This document shows positions 35,765 to 48,830 of a stretch of DNA of 64,000 nt, one piece after another. The notes beneath the pieces were generated by a model, which made no database searches, was not told the origin of the DNA, and saw only the letters and a list, made by a program, of their open reading frames with translations. Both the position numbers and the translations under genes were made by a program. Position 1 is the stretch's first letter; each line of letters starts with the position of its first letter. Location: the NCBI GenBank assembly GCA_038496675.1, contig CM076662.1, forward strand, positions 23,253,459-23,317,458, written 5' to 3'. The DNA is from Rachycentron canadum. Its lineage: Eukaryota; Chordata; Actinopteri; Carangiformes; Rachycentridae.

Positions 35765-36117
35765 CTTGTTCAGAACATCAAGCAGCGACCTGAATCTGTG
35801 TCCGTGTGTTTCTGTAGTGCGTTTCCATGGTGTTTTTTTTTTTTGCAGTCTGTAATGTTCATAGTGTATGTTTTTATGGTGTGTGTTTTTGCAGCGTGTA
35901 GTTGCTTTTGTTTTTGTCTCATTGTTTCAAGTGTTTCCTGTGATTAAAGGAGCCTTCTGCTATATTCTCCTCCTCCTCCTCCTGATGAAGATGAGTCATC
36001 TGTCACTCTGTTTGGTGGGTGTGTGAACAAACTGACTCGCTGCTCAGGCGAGAAAAAAGATTCTGACCATCTGAAATGAAACGCTGATCGGAACTTCAAG
36101 GACACACAACTCTGTTG

Positions 36118-36250
36118 GTCCCTGTAAACCTGCAACTAGTCCATGTAAATCCACAACTAGTCCCTGCAAACATGCAATGAGTCCATGTAAATCTAGTCCC
36201 TGTAAACCTGCAACAAGTCCACGTAAATCCACCACTAGTCCCTGCAACTA
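36118..36250. repeat. About 22-base minisatellite
   Basis: Five or six copies of 'gtccctgtaaacctgcaact' and variants ('gtccatgtaaatccacaact') immediately left of the LINE at 36255. Confidence 0.85.
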
Positions 36251-36254
36251 GTCC

Positions 36255-38345
36255 TCCCCTTAGTTAACACCTCTATACTGAACCAGATCAATCTTTCCTT
36301 AGTCACAGGTTATGTGCCACAGGCCTTTAAGGTGGCAGTTATTAATCCCTTACTTAAAAAGCCTTCTCTAGACCCAGGTGTGTTAGCAAATTATAGGCCC
36401 ATATCCAACCTTCCCTATATCTCCAAGATCCTTGAGAAGGTGGTTCTACATGAGCACCTGCACAGTAATGAACAGTTTGAAGCTTTCCAATCTGGATTCA
36501 GAGAACACCATAGCACTGAAACAGCACTGGTAAAAGTCTAACGATCTTATAGCTTCTGATAGAGATCTGGTCTCTATACTGGTACTTCTGGACCTCAGTG
36601 CTGCATTTGACACCAATGACCACAGCATTCTGCTGCAGAGACTAGAACATGAAATCGGGATTAAAGGCTCTGCCCTAAAATGGTTAAAATCATACTTATC
36701 CGATAGGTTTCAGTTTGTTAGTGTTAACAATGACCAATTAGAGTACAACAGAGTTACGTATGGCGTACCACAGGGCTCAGTTTTAGAGCCAATTCTTTTC
36801 ATTCACTACATACTCCCATTAGGCGATATAATCCAGAAACACTCAATCGACTTCCACTGCTACGCAGATGATACCCAGCTCTACTTATCGATAGAACCAG
36901 ATGATAAAAGCTGCCTCATCAATCTGCAAGACTGCCTAAAAGACATCAAATCCTGGATGTCCTCTAACTTCCTTTAACTAAACTCAGATAAAACAGAGGT
37001 CATTGTGTTTGGACCTAAACAACTCTTCGCAGATTGCTAATCTAGATGGCATCACCCTGAACTCTAGTATGACCGCAAGGAACCTTGGAGTAATATTTGA
37101 CCAAGACCTTTCATTCAGCTCACACATTAAACACGTGACTAGGACTGCCTTTTTTCACCTGCGCAGCATACCCAAAATTAGGAATATCCTCTCTTAGAGT
37201 GATGCTGAGAAACTAGTCCATGAATTTATCACCTCCAGGCTGGACTACTGTAACTCTCTGTTGTCAGGATGTCCGAAAAACTCTCTAATGGATCTGCAGT
37301 TAGTCCAGAACGCTGCAGCAGCAAGGATATTGACAGGAGTTAGTAAAAGAGAACACATCTCTCCGACTTTAGCTTCCCTCCATTGGCTCCCTGTAGGTTA
37401 TCGAGTAGACTTCAAAATCCTTCTGCTGACTTATAAAGCTCTTAATGAAAAAGCTCCATCTTATTTGAAAGACCTCATAGTCTCTTATTATCCTTCCAGA
37501 GCACTTCGCTCCCAGCATGCAGGTCTGTTAGTGACTCCCAGTATCTTTAAAAACAGACTGGGAGGTAGAGCCTTCAGTTATCGGGCTCCTTTACTGTGGA
37601 ACCAACTCTCTCCATGGGTCAGAGAGGCAGACACTCTCACTACATTTAAGACTAGGCTGAAAACCTTCCTCTATGACAGAGCGTTTAGTTAGGGCCGGTT
37701 CAGGTAGCTCTGAACCATTTTTATGCTGCTATAGGCTTAGACTGCTGGGGGACACATCAGGTTACATAGAGCTCTCTCCTCTCCTCTTTTCTCCCACACT
37801 TTAAATTATCATTTTCACTATCTACTGCACCTTATTGTTTGGCCTTGGTGTCTCGCTCTCTCTCTATTTGTGTTTCCACAGATGCACCGAAGCTCCATCT
37901 CTCTCCACCAACCGCCCCCTGCATCACCCCCTTCCCCTTTTACCCCTGCTGTTAAACCGACCCGCCCTTCGCTCCCAGGAACCAGTCTACCACCCATTAC
38001 CCCCATTAAGCTGCCTGACTCTCCCTGCCTTCCCTCCCACCAAAAACTGCCTTCATTAACTCCTGCACACCATTTCCATGCTGTGCATATTCTGTATTGT
38101 TACCTGTTTTCTTGTCTGTTTACAACATCTATTGCACGTCTGCCCGTCCTGGGTGAGGGATCCCTCCTCTGTTTCTCACCATGAGGTTTCTCTTTTTTCC
38201 CTGTTAAAAGGGTTTTTTGTTTTGAGTTTTTCCTCAGTCGATGTGAGGGTCTAAGGGCAGAGGATGTTGTTATGATGCTATGTAAAGCCCTTTGAGACAA
38301 ACTGTTTGTAAAAATGGGCTATACAAATAAAATTGCCTTGCCTTG
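36255..38345 (+). mobile_element. L2-type (CR1/Jockey clade) LINE, 5'-truncated and inactive
   Basis: Encodes most of a non-LTR reverse transcriptase in broken frames: KVAVINPLLKKPSLDP, ANYRPISNLPYISKILEKVV, STETALVKV, then GVPQGSVL and the catalytic YADDTQLYL near 36860. It ends NRLGGRAFSYRAPLLWNQ and TFKTRLKTFLYDRA at about 37690. There are stops at about 36539, 36975 and 37196, and a frame shift near 36535. A ~650-base 3' UTR follows, ending in 'aaataaaattgccttgcctt', with the short 'cctt/gcctt' tail typical of L2. Copies of this 3' end lie at 17536, 54757 (inverted) and 63935 (inverted). Confidence 0.9.
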
Positions 38346-41300
38346 CCTCATCTTGGGTGTCTCTGTCTTCAGGCAGAAACAGGTTCAGCAGCAGGTATGT
38401 GGGGATGCAGACTGCTGTGCTAGGTGACTTTCCTGTGGAGCTGATTAAATGATTGGGAGCAGGTGTGTGGACAGGTGAAGATCAGGTGACTCTGAGTCAT
38501 TAACCTAGAGCCTGTAACTTTACTATTATGTTATATTTATTTGATTTTCCTCACAGAATCTCATTTGATGTAATTTAGTTCATTTGATTATTTCTGTTTT
38601 AAATAAATATTTTAAAAATATTTTATGCGTGATGTGGTTTCAAAGAAATGAACTCGCTTGAGAAACAGGATTCCTCCCAGAAGGAAACATGATAACCCAG
38701 ATGCAAATAAAATAACTTATAACTTACTTATTATAACTAATGATTTATGGATAAGTCCTGACGACTCAGTCCTGACTCTCCACTGATTTAGCAGCAGAGT
38801 GAAGCTGTGGGGGTGAAAGTCTTTGAATAGCAGCAGTGAGTCTGCTCAGTGATGGAGTAGCAGTTTGTGGTGGAGGTGGTGTCGAGGTTATCAGGCCTTC
38901 CCTCGGCTAACAACACTGACGTGTCCCGCAGCCTGCCTACACACAAAAAATAGATCCTTCACTTTGACTCACATGACGATCCTCCACCTAGTCACGTTCC
39001 TCTGAGCGTCAACACAGTCAGCCCCCATCAGCACGTGCCTCATCACACACAGCTCACCTGTAAAAATAACCTGTTCCCACAGTGATGTCACCAGACACTG
39101 AGCACTGGGTTCAGACTGAGGGTTTACTGGGAGCACTGGGTTAAAGCAGTGCAGTATGATGTCATGAGGGAAGTGCCTCAGCCTCTCTATTGGAACCAAT
39201 GGAACCAGCAGACGTTGCCTCACAGCCTGTGAATGACGGTGATTGAACTCTGATGTTTGTTCAGTCTCTTCCTCTCTGGTTATCAGGCGTCTCTGTCTCT
39301 GTCCACTGAACACACTGATCCAAGTCAACTCAGACCTGCAGTGAACTCTGTGTTTGTGGAGATGGACTGTGGTCAGGTTCACCTCCGTTCAGAGACAGAC
39401 TCTAAATTCAAAGGTCCGTCACCCTCAGTCAAGATGAGGCAGAGCTCCATCCACCAACCTGAAACACACAGAGGCACATGTTGGGTTAATAGGTCCTGAA
39501 TGTAAATCTGGAGCAGGGCCATTTAATGTTTTGTATGTGATAATAGAATTTTAAAATGTATTTGAAATGTAACAGGCAGCCAGTGTAGGTCGGGATCGTG
39601 GAGTTAATGTCTGAACCAGCTTACTGATGACAGTGTGGACTGCTTTACTATAATGTATAAATGTATAATGTACAATAAAGAATGACTGTGAATCTGTAGG
39701 AGACAGGAATGATCTGAGTTTGAAAAAAGACATTCCTCATTTGTGCGTCAAAACAGATCTGCATCAAAAATAGATTTCTGGCAGATTGCTTGATGTTTTT
39801 GGACAAGGAGATGTACTTGCTATGAAGGAGGTCAGCACCAAATGTTATGATCACAGTGTTAGTGTTGAATTTTAAAACATTTTAGGACATCTAACATTTA
39901 ACATCACAGGGGCAGATAGACAAATTATCGAGGCTGCCAGGGTTGTTGGTTTTGAAAGGCATAGGTGTGTATGTGTAAATACACAGTAAAATCAACAGTA
40001 ACGACACCTGATTACATCACCCAGACGTTAATGTGTAGTCCGTTTGTATATATGCAAAAATAATGTGGGACTCTTTGGTCTTCTCTGGTCCTCAGTTATG
40101 ACATATACAGTTGGATGTCATTTTCAACTGTAGGCTGCCAAGGTAGAGACAGCATACACCCCAGGCTGGGTGGAGCAGCAGTACATGAAAGAGACAGACC
40201 TCTGGAGGTCAACAGTACATCAGAGAGAGTTCTGCTGGGTGTTTGAAGGAGTTGTGTGACTTTCAGTGAACTGGATGTGTTTACTGCTCTACTCAGCGTT
40301 ATCTCTATGTCAGGTCCAGCAGCCAATCAGAGGGCAGAGCAGGACAAAGAAGGATGTTGAGGAGTCTCTCAGTCTACTGAGCACTACCCAGTTTACCTGC
40401 AAACAAAGAGGCAAGTGTCAGGTTCCTCCATCACTTTGTTGATGTGTGAAAGCAGATCAGAGCTTCTACATGTTCATCAACAACCTCCTGATGTTTCTGA
40501 TCTCAGTCTGAACAGCAGTGGAGCTAACAGCAGTGGAGCTAACGGCAGTGTCAAATGAACAATGATGAGTCCTCTGAGCAGCAGGAAGGATTAATTACTT
40601 TAATTTAACATGGTCAATAAAGACAGGTGACTCTGTCTAAGCAGTCAAAGGAAACTTGTTTGTTTCCTGTCTCTCAGCCGTGTTGATCATCCAGTGAAGG
40701 TGTGAAGGCTGACTCAGCTCTACTTTGTTAATCCTTGTCTGTTTATCTCTGGGCATCTTGTCACCAAACCAGGTTTATTGGGTGTGTCAGGTAAGTGTGC
40801 CTGTAGTTAATAATTGAATTAATCAATCAAGTTGCTCAGTAATCTGAAGGAAAAGGTAAAACAGGTCATTAAGAGTTTCTTTAATGATGAAGCAAAACAA
40901 CATGAATGAAAATAAATTATGTAAAGTTGATGTCAAATTTGTTTTAACAAGAAAATCTGTTTTTGTCTCACCACTGAAATAATTTAATACATTATTAATG
41001 TCTTTAACATTGTTACTACATCTTAATCTCGTTAACTCACAGCTCCTTAACAACAGGTCATTCAATTAATTAACTCAGTGGATATCTTCATCGTCATGGT
41101 GATGAATCTTCTGAGCACAAACTTTAAAGTTGAGGCAAAACTTCCGGGAATGTGCTTTACTGTGTAAATGTCAAAATGACTAATAATAATAATAGTAATA
41201 ATAATAATAATGTTTGGCTGAAACAGCTGAACTGATTTCTTTCAAGTAACTCAACATCAGACATTTTAACACAAGTTGAAATCAAAGAGAAGAGTGAGTC

Positions 41301-41553
41301 TCACAATAGAACAAAACAATAGACAAAGAATAGAAAACAGTCGACAAAGAATAGAAAACAATAGACAAAGGGGTCTAGTTTAACTTTGCATGAAACGTTG
41401 CATAGGACTCTCAAGGTGCTCCAATGAGAGGAGTCTCTCCTGAGAAGAATATGACATGTCACTGAACATAAATCCTTTATCTTTAGTGGAAAGTGCTGAT
41501 CTTACATTTATCCTGCAGTAGACAGGAAGTGTTTGTCATGTGGTCATTGGCAT
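38346..41553. other. Gene-free spacer downstream of inhba
   Basis: No gene found on either strand. Around 39500-39620 a stretch with 'gtaacaggcagccagtgtag' resembles a common fish repeat relic. 41170-41210 is a short (AAT)n. The last part before 41554 is likely the inhba 3' UTR. In human, SUGCT separates MPLKIP and INHBA; no SUGCT exon was recognised here. Confidence 0.4.
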
Positions 41554-44500
41554 TCACGAGCAGCCACACTCCTCCACGATCATGTTCTGGATGTCTTTCT
41601 TGATGATTTTCTGCTCCTCATTGTAATATAGCATGGACATGGCACGCAGCCTCGTGGGGATGCAGCACGACTTGATGTTTTGAAATGGGCTATAGCCTCT
41701 CATGCGATAATGACTGATGACTGTTGAGTGGAAGGAGAGGGAGGAGCTGCTGAGGCTTACCATATGGTTGGGACAGTCACCCTCACAGTAGTTGGCATGA
41801 TAACCTGATGGAGCAATAATCCAGTCACTCCAGCCAATGTCTTTAAAGTTAACATAAAACTGCCGTTTGCAGCAGATGTGTATTTTCCCATCACATTCTA
41901 GACCTCGTTTCACCCTACGCTGCATCGCCTCCTCTCTGGCTCGCAGTGCCACCATGAGGAACGGCCGGTGAGACTGATCTCGGCCTGCTGCTCGCTCGTC
42001 TCTGGAGGGTGTCAGGACCAGCGAAGCTCCAGTCCTAGCACATAATGGACAGGAAACCTGTAGGCTGAGCGAGCTGCCGCCACTGTCAAACAGAGTCTGA
42101 ACACTGTGAGGAATGGCAAGGGTGTGCCAGCCGCTGCGGTGAGTGTCCAGCATCTTCTCTGAAACACACTCTTCTTCATCATCCTCCAGATGAAGCTGCA
42201 GCAACCGCAGTGTCACTTTGCTCTTTGCTTGGTTTCCCTTTGACATCTTCACAAAGATCCAGACGTTTGCCTGCTCCACCACTGAGGAGGTGCCGCCCTC
42301 CTTCAAAAGGTCAAAGGTCACTGTGTTTGGAGAGTCACCTGAAGCAGAGGGACAATTAGCATGTTAACAAGAATTAGCCCATCATCAGTAGAACAGTTGA
42401 GCTCAGCTGTGAGGTTTTAGTTTGATACTGTTGGGTTTCGCTCTGAAGCAAACAACAACAACAATCAACAAACAACATAAAAATCTGTGATGCTGTCTGA
42501 ACTGCGCCCCCCCTTCCCTTTTTATTGTCTTCCTGTCATTTGAATGACTGAACAAACTGAATGTTGTGAACCAGAAAAGCCTGAAAGGAGAGGTGGCCTC
42601 TAAATATACCCAATATGAGAAGAGACACTAAAAAAAGACGAGGCCTGATTTCAGGGAATGTTGTTAACAATGCTGTTTGTATAACCCCCCACCCCACCAA
42701 CACTGACCCCGACCAATAGCCCCCCAGTCTCCAAAGACCCTGTCCTGTACCCTGTCTTTGTCTCTCGCAGAATAATTACTAAGGCCCACATGAGTCTGAA
42801 TGACATTAATCAGGCCTGAGACCCCCCCCCCCTCCTGTGTGGGAGGGGCCTTTCTAAGCTATTTTTAGCCCAGAGCCAAAATGGACACTTTAAACAAAGT
42901 GACTTACTGACTGATTTTTGACAGACTGCTGACACACTGTTGACAAACTATTGACAAACGGTTGTCAGACTGTTGACAAACTGTTGACAGACAGACCAGT
43001 GACAAACTGTTGAAAGACAGGCTGTTGACAAATTGTTGACAGATAGACTAGTGTCAGACTAGTGACAGACTGTTGACAAACTGTTGAAAGACAGGCTGTT
43101 GACAAACTGCTGACTGATAGACTGGGCTGGTACAGAATGGCCCTCACATCTTAGAGAGCAAAAATGACACATATCCATGTGCTGGCAGCACTATTATCAA
43201 GGTGGATGTGTTTTAGCCAACAGTCGCCACAGTGTACATCACATTTTCAAACATTATACATGTATGAGTTCCTTGAATGTAGCAGCATCTATTGACATAG
43301 ACCACACCCATTTCTGCCTTACTTTTTTCACAAAACACACCCAACATTTCTCATTTCATCTAATCCAAAGGATCTTCACAAAAATGTTTGACGGTGCAGT
43401 CAATAGTGGTAGGTTGATGTGTGATTTCTTTCAAGATTTTATTTCAAACTGTGACATTCTCCTGCTGTGTCTGCTGATCTGCTGACTATTTGGCTTCCTG
43501 TCCAAACCTTTCTTTGGATTGGTTCCTTTGATTTGTTGTCAAACTGATTGGTTAATCTAGATGTATGTCAATCTGATTGGTCAAAGGTTACCAAAACACA
43601 TGGGACGTGTGCATACAGGGTAATGGTAAAAACATTATGACAGAGCACATAATCATTAAGTAAATGAGAACCAGTACAGGTGTTTTGCCAATTTATTTGA
43701 TGTACATTTAAATATGGCAAGAAGAATGGAGATTTCTGTACCTTTTCCCTCACCATCTAAACTACCAAGGAGAGGAGCTGCAGTGGTGGAAGGTCTTCGG
43801 GAAAAGTTCGAGCTTTTAACTGTAAGTGGCATAAAAAGACATAAATGACATAAATTTAGCTTCCTGTCTCATGAGTTAGTGGGCAGGTTTAGGCACCTAC
43901 AAGGCCAGAAGTCCTATTTGCATCTTCACAACGTGGCGCCAGGTCCACAATTACACAGGGGGCCAGGACCCCTTTCATACCTGTTTGCAGGTCTAATTAA
44001 CTTTGTGTCTTCTTTCTCCTGTAGTTTGTTCTTTTCCCTTCTGTTCTCTCTCTCTCTGTCCTCATTCTGCAGGTACTGAATCAAAGCTGCCCCCATGTTC
44101 CTGCTCAACACCTGCTGCTGCAATAATAACTATTGTTTATTATTATTTTCATTATTAACACTACTATTATTATTTATTTTTTTATTATTATTTCTTTCTC
44201 TATTATTTGAACTTCCTGCTGTTATTTACTAATGCACTACTATTGTTAGTATCAGTCATTGCCATCATCATTAATACTCATCTGTATGTTTTGCTTGTCT
44301 CTCTCTCTCTCTCTCACCCTAAGTCTGGTCCAGCTGGATGTTTCTGCCTCCTAAAGGAAGTTTTTCCTGCCACTGTCACCAAGTGCTGCTCATGGTGGGA
44401 TTTGTTGGGTCCCTTTAAATGTTTTTTGGTCCCAACCTGCTCTATTTGTAACGTGCCTTGAGGTAACTGTAATTATTTGGCGCTATATAAATAAGTTTGA

Positions 44501-47358
44501 TTTGATGGGAAATTGTTGACCGATAATAGACAGATAATAGACTACTGACAGACTGATGATGTCATTGTTTCTGTGACCATGGTGACAGATGAACTATTCT
44601 GCAGGATATGGTTTAAAACAGATGTCAGACTTCACTATCACAATAATAATGTCTCTCTGTGTTTAACAAATATACAGTAAGACCAGGGCTCAAAGGTCAC
44701 TGACCTGATTTCAGATGTGAATAGTTGTCAGATTTAACCTGAGCTCAACTTCAATCTCTGTCTTGAAACATCAGTTTCAGTTTCACGTTGGGGGTGGGGG
44801 TGTTAGTTTGGGTTTGGTCTTTATCCTCTGTCATGAATCTACACAACACTAACAACCATTAAATACAAACACAGCTGATCAGTCAGCATGAAGCACCTGT
44901 AGTTATTGTTGCTCCAGTGTGTTCAGGTGTATTCAGGTGCACTGTGGTATGACCAGAAAACGAATGAATGAAACACGTGGATTAATTATGCTTGACTCAG
45001 CTGAGTCTGGCTCTTTTTCATTGAGTGGACACAGAGAACCATGGAGTTCACTGTCAGTAGGATCAATAGAGAGTGTATCTACTGTGGAAATCTGTACACA
45101 AACTTTGAACTTTTTGGATTTTTGTGAATGAGTAAATGAGCTGATAACAGAGAAGACAGACATCTGGTGGCTGATCAGACCTTGGTGGAGTCTGACCCGA
45201 CTCATTTGACTGACTTCAAGTCAGTTTTGGTAGTATCTAATTAACTCTGAGATACACCTGAGATATTCCCCGAGATACACAAAAGATACCTCTGAGATGC
45301 AACTGAGTCAACAGACACACCAGAGACAACAGATACACCTGAGTCAACAGACACACCTACGACAACAGATACACCTGAGATTCACCTGAAACACTCCTGA
45401 GACACACCTGAGATACACCTGAGATACAACTCCAATACACTTGAGATACACCTAAGACAGACCTGAGACAACAGATACACCTGATATACACCAGATATAT
45501 ACCTGAAAAACACTTGAGATACATCTGAGACACACCTGAGACAACAGATACACCTGCGTTACATCTGAGATGCACCTGAGACAACAGAGAGATGTGAGAC
45601 TACAGATACACCTGAGACAACAGACACACCTGAGACAATGGATACACCTAAGACACTCCTGAGATACATCTGAGATACACCCAAGACTACAGATACACCT
45701 AAGACAACAGACACACCTCAGATACATGTGAGACAACAGATACACCTGAGATACACTTGAGACACACACAAGACACTCCTGAGACACTCCTTAGATACTC
45801 CTGAGATACATCTGAGATACACCGGAGACAACAGATGCACTGAAGACACACCTGAGATACATCTGCGGTACAACTTAGATGCACCTGAGACAAAGCTAAG
45901 GTACAACTTAGATACACCTGAGAAACACTTGAGATACACCTGAGATAATGATACACCTAAGACACACCTGAGATACACCTGAGGTACAACTGAGACACAC
46001 CTGAGACACACCTGAGACAACAAAAACACCTGAGATACATCTGAGACACACATGAGACAACAGGCAGACCTGAAACAACAGATACACCTGAGACAACAGA
46101 CACACCTGAGACAACAGATACACCTGAGACACTCCTGAGATACATCTGAGATACACCCAAGACAACAGACACACCTGAGATACATGTGAGACAACAGATA
46201 CACCTGAGATACACCTCAGATACTCTTGAGACACACCTGAGACAGACCTGAGACACTCCTGAGATACATCTGAGATACACCTGAGACAACAGAAACACCT
46301 GAGACAACAGATACACCTGAGACACAACTGAAATACATTTGCAGTACAACTTAGATACACCTGAGACAAACCTGAGACACAACTGAGACAGATACACCTG
46401 AGACAACAGATACCCCCAAGATATACCTGAGATACACCTAAGACACACCTGAGATACACTTCAGATACACCTGAGATACACCTAAGACACACTTGAGCTA
46501 CACCTGAGAAAATCCTGAGACAACAGTTACACCTGAGATCCACTTGAGATACACCTGAGACACACCTGACACCTGACACTTGAGATACACCTGAGACACA
46601 CCTGAGATACAACTCTGATGCACTTGAGATACACCTGACACACACCTGAGATAACAGATACACCTGATATACACCCGAGATACACCTCAGATACACTCGA
46701 GACACATCTGAGACAACAGATACCCCTGAGATACACTTGAGATACACCTGACACACACCTGAGACAAGAGATACACCTGAGATGCACCTTAAATAACCAG
46801 CAGAGTCTGTAGCGTAAGACCTCCCATTCAACCACTTGTCATGTATGTTAGCGTTGCCAAAAGCTCCCTGTGACACCTGCTTTGTACTTGTACTTGTGCC
46901 TGTGTGAGTTCAATTCAATGGAAATTTAAAATTTACTCACCTGCTTCTGCAAATGTGATGATTTCAGACGGAGGTTCAGGTGATGCTGAGGCCCCGTGGC
47001 CCTGACCCACCTCCTGGATCTCCACACTGCCATCTTTGGTCACATGGCCGACATGGAGCTTTTTGATGGCATTGAGTAATGCTGCTCGAGGGATGGGCTG
47101 CGTAAGGTTGGGCCGGGCACTGAGGTGCAGCATGTTGAGAATGTGACGCTTCACTGCTTCCACCATGTCGCTCTGTCCCCCCATCAATGATGAGTTCCGA
47201 CTCAGCTGAGACAGAGAACACGAAGGACAGTCCGAGGACAATGCCCCCTCCTGTGGCTCAGACACTTTGTCAACTTTGGGAGTTGGAGAGACCATGGTAG
47301 AGGCGTCAACGAGAAGGCTGACCACCACTAAGAAGGAGAAGGCAAACAAAGAAGCCAT
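41554..47358 (-). CDS. inhba: Inhibin beta A subunit (activin A precursor)
   Basis: Secreted TGF-beta family ligand; homodimers are activin A. Two exons, 46941-47358 and 41554-42338, give 400 residues in one frame. The start is MASLFAFSFLVVVSLLVDAS, a clear signal peptide; the 35-codon upstream extension of the frame is 5' UTR. The propeptide contains RPNLTQPIPRAALLNAIKKL, as in the family. The furin site RVKR precedes the mature chain GLECDGKIHICCK. The mature part is 116 residues, the same as in mammals. It has the nine expected cysteines and ends NMIVEECGCS. Loop sequences SDWIIAPSGYHANYCEGDCP and SFHSTVISHYRMRGYSPF are typical of beta A. The single 4.6 kb intron holds a 1.5 kb minisatellite and a LINE tail. 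Fish often have two copies (inhbaa, inhbab); I cannot tell which one this is. Confidence 0.95.
42905..43110. repeat. About 14-base minisatellite (gttgacaaact)
   Basis: Around 14 copies of 'ctgttgacaaactg' and 'ctgttgacagacag' in the inhba intron. Confidence 0.85.
44290..44505 (+). mobile_element. 3' tail of L2-type LINE
   Basis: Matches the UTR of the 32744-33412 element: a (CT)n run, 'aaggaagtttttcctgccac', 'tgtcaccaagtgctgctcat', and the ending 'gcgctatataaataagtttg'. It is in the inhba intron. Confidence 0.8.
45245..46795. repeat. 1.5 kb minisatellite (acacctgagata/acacctgagacaacag)
   Basis: More than 100 short units built from 'acacctgagata', 'acacctgagaca' and 'acaacagatacacctg'. They fill 1.5 kb of the inhba intron just before exon 1. 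Long open frames on the minus strand (up to 322 codons of Cys/Val/Ser/Leu) are caused by the lack of T-rich or stop-generating words. They are not genes. Confidence 0.95.
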
Positions 47359-48000
47359 GATGGACTGAGGACAAAGGGTCGTCTCAGACCACCGGAAGGT
47401 CTTGATGGACCAACAGGCACCAGGATCTGGATTCTCCAGATCAAACCCCTCCTGTCTCAGCAATCACTCTGATGTCTGAGGAAGTGAGAGTGTACCACAG
47501 AAACACAGAGTTCAGCAGCCTACACCAAAGTCTTACACAGCAAGTTGGACATCCAGTCCTTCTCAGTCCCTCATCTGGTCCTGATTATTTCTGGATGCAG
47601 CAGGTCTGAGGCTCTGGTCCTGTAGATTTTCAGCTGGTCCTGATGGTTCTGATCCTGATTAATTTATAGCTGCAGGTCTGAGGTTGTATTTCTCTGGACC
47701 AGTGGTTCTAAGTCTGGTCCTGGTGGATCTGGTCCTGGTGGTCAAGTGCTGTGACTGACCGTGCAGGGTCACTCTACTCCGTCTCTGCTCAGTTACTGTA
47801 ATTATACCTCTCTGCCCGTTTAATCCCTCCCTCTATCTACAGAGGTATTTCCCTGAGTCAAACATACAGACACACACACAGACACCAACACACACACACA
47901 CAGAGTTGGTAAAGTCTCAGAATATCTCAAGACTGTTTGTGGTGTTTCCTCCTGAATGAACGTCACGACAGAAGAGGAGGAGGAAGGAGGGAAGAGGAGG
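47359..48000. other. inhba 5' UTR and promoter region
   Basis: 47359-47480 is probably 5' UTR. 47850-47910 has short CA runs. No gene seen. Confidence 0.4.
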
Positions 48001-48026
48001 AAAAGAGTGTCCCTGATTCATTCATA

Positions 48027-48027
<1 letters not shown>

Positions 48028-48092
<65 letters not shown>
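48028..48092. repeat. (CA)n microsatellite
   Basis: About 32 uninterrupted CA units. A second, 12-unit run is at 48227-48250. Confidence 0.95.
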
Positions 48093-48096
<4 letters not shown>

Positions 48097-48374
48097 TGAT
48101 GACTCAGTGCAGTGTCATCATCACATCACGTGGAGGAGAAACTCTGTTGGTGTGAAATTAATTTTTAGACTGAGAAAAGAGTTTGTTGTTACAAATGGAG
48201 CCGTACACAGATGGAGCACACTCAGAACACACACACACACACACACACACTGTATGTGACATCAGGATGCCCTCTGGTGGTAGGACTCAGGTGTTACAGT
48301 CTGCTCACCTGTGCTTTGACATTTGGTTTAACAATGTTAACAAAGACAAGAACAAATAGAAACACAATAGAAAC

Positions 48375-48830
48375 ACAAAGACTGTCGTGTGTCTTGTTGT
48401 GTCTCTGGTGTCTTGTTACGTCTTGTTGGTGTCTTGTTGTGTCTCTGGTGTTTAGTTGTGTCTCGTTGTGTCTCCAGTTTTTTGTTGTGTCTTGGTGTGT
48501 CTTGTGTGTTGTGTCTTGTGTCTTGTTGTGTCTCGTGCCTCGTGTCTTGTTGTGTTTCTGGTGTCTTGTTATGTCTCATGTCTTCTTGTGTCTTGTTGTG
48601 TCTTGGTGTGTCTTTGGTGTCTTGCTGTATCTTGTTGAATCTTGTTGTGTCTTGTGTCTTGTTGTGTTTCTGGTTTCTTGTGTCTTGTTGTATCTCTGGT
48701 GTCTTGTTTTGTCTCGCTGTGTCTCATTGTATCTCTTTTTGTCTCTGGTGTGTTGTTGTGTCCATTGCCATGATTTTTTGTGTCATGTTGTGTCTTGTGT
48801 CTTGTTGTGTATCTGGTGTTTTGTTGTGTA
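48375..48830. repeat. Minisatellite (tgtgtcttgttgtgtctctgg type)
   Basis: About 450 bases of degenerate units built from 'tcttgttgtgtct' and 'ctggtgtcttgt'. The open frames of Cys/Leu/Val are artefacts. Confidence 0.9.

Noticed and set aside
35468..35947. 159-codon frame across a CA repeat
   Set aside because: Consists largely of His-Thr from (CA)n with an N, without any domain.
45908..46876. 322-codon minus-strand open frame rich in Cys, Val, Ser, Leu (secreted Cys-rich protein?)
   Set aside because: It is entirely inside the CTGAGA-type minisatellite in the inhba intron; neighbouring frames are also open, and there is no domain or splice logic.
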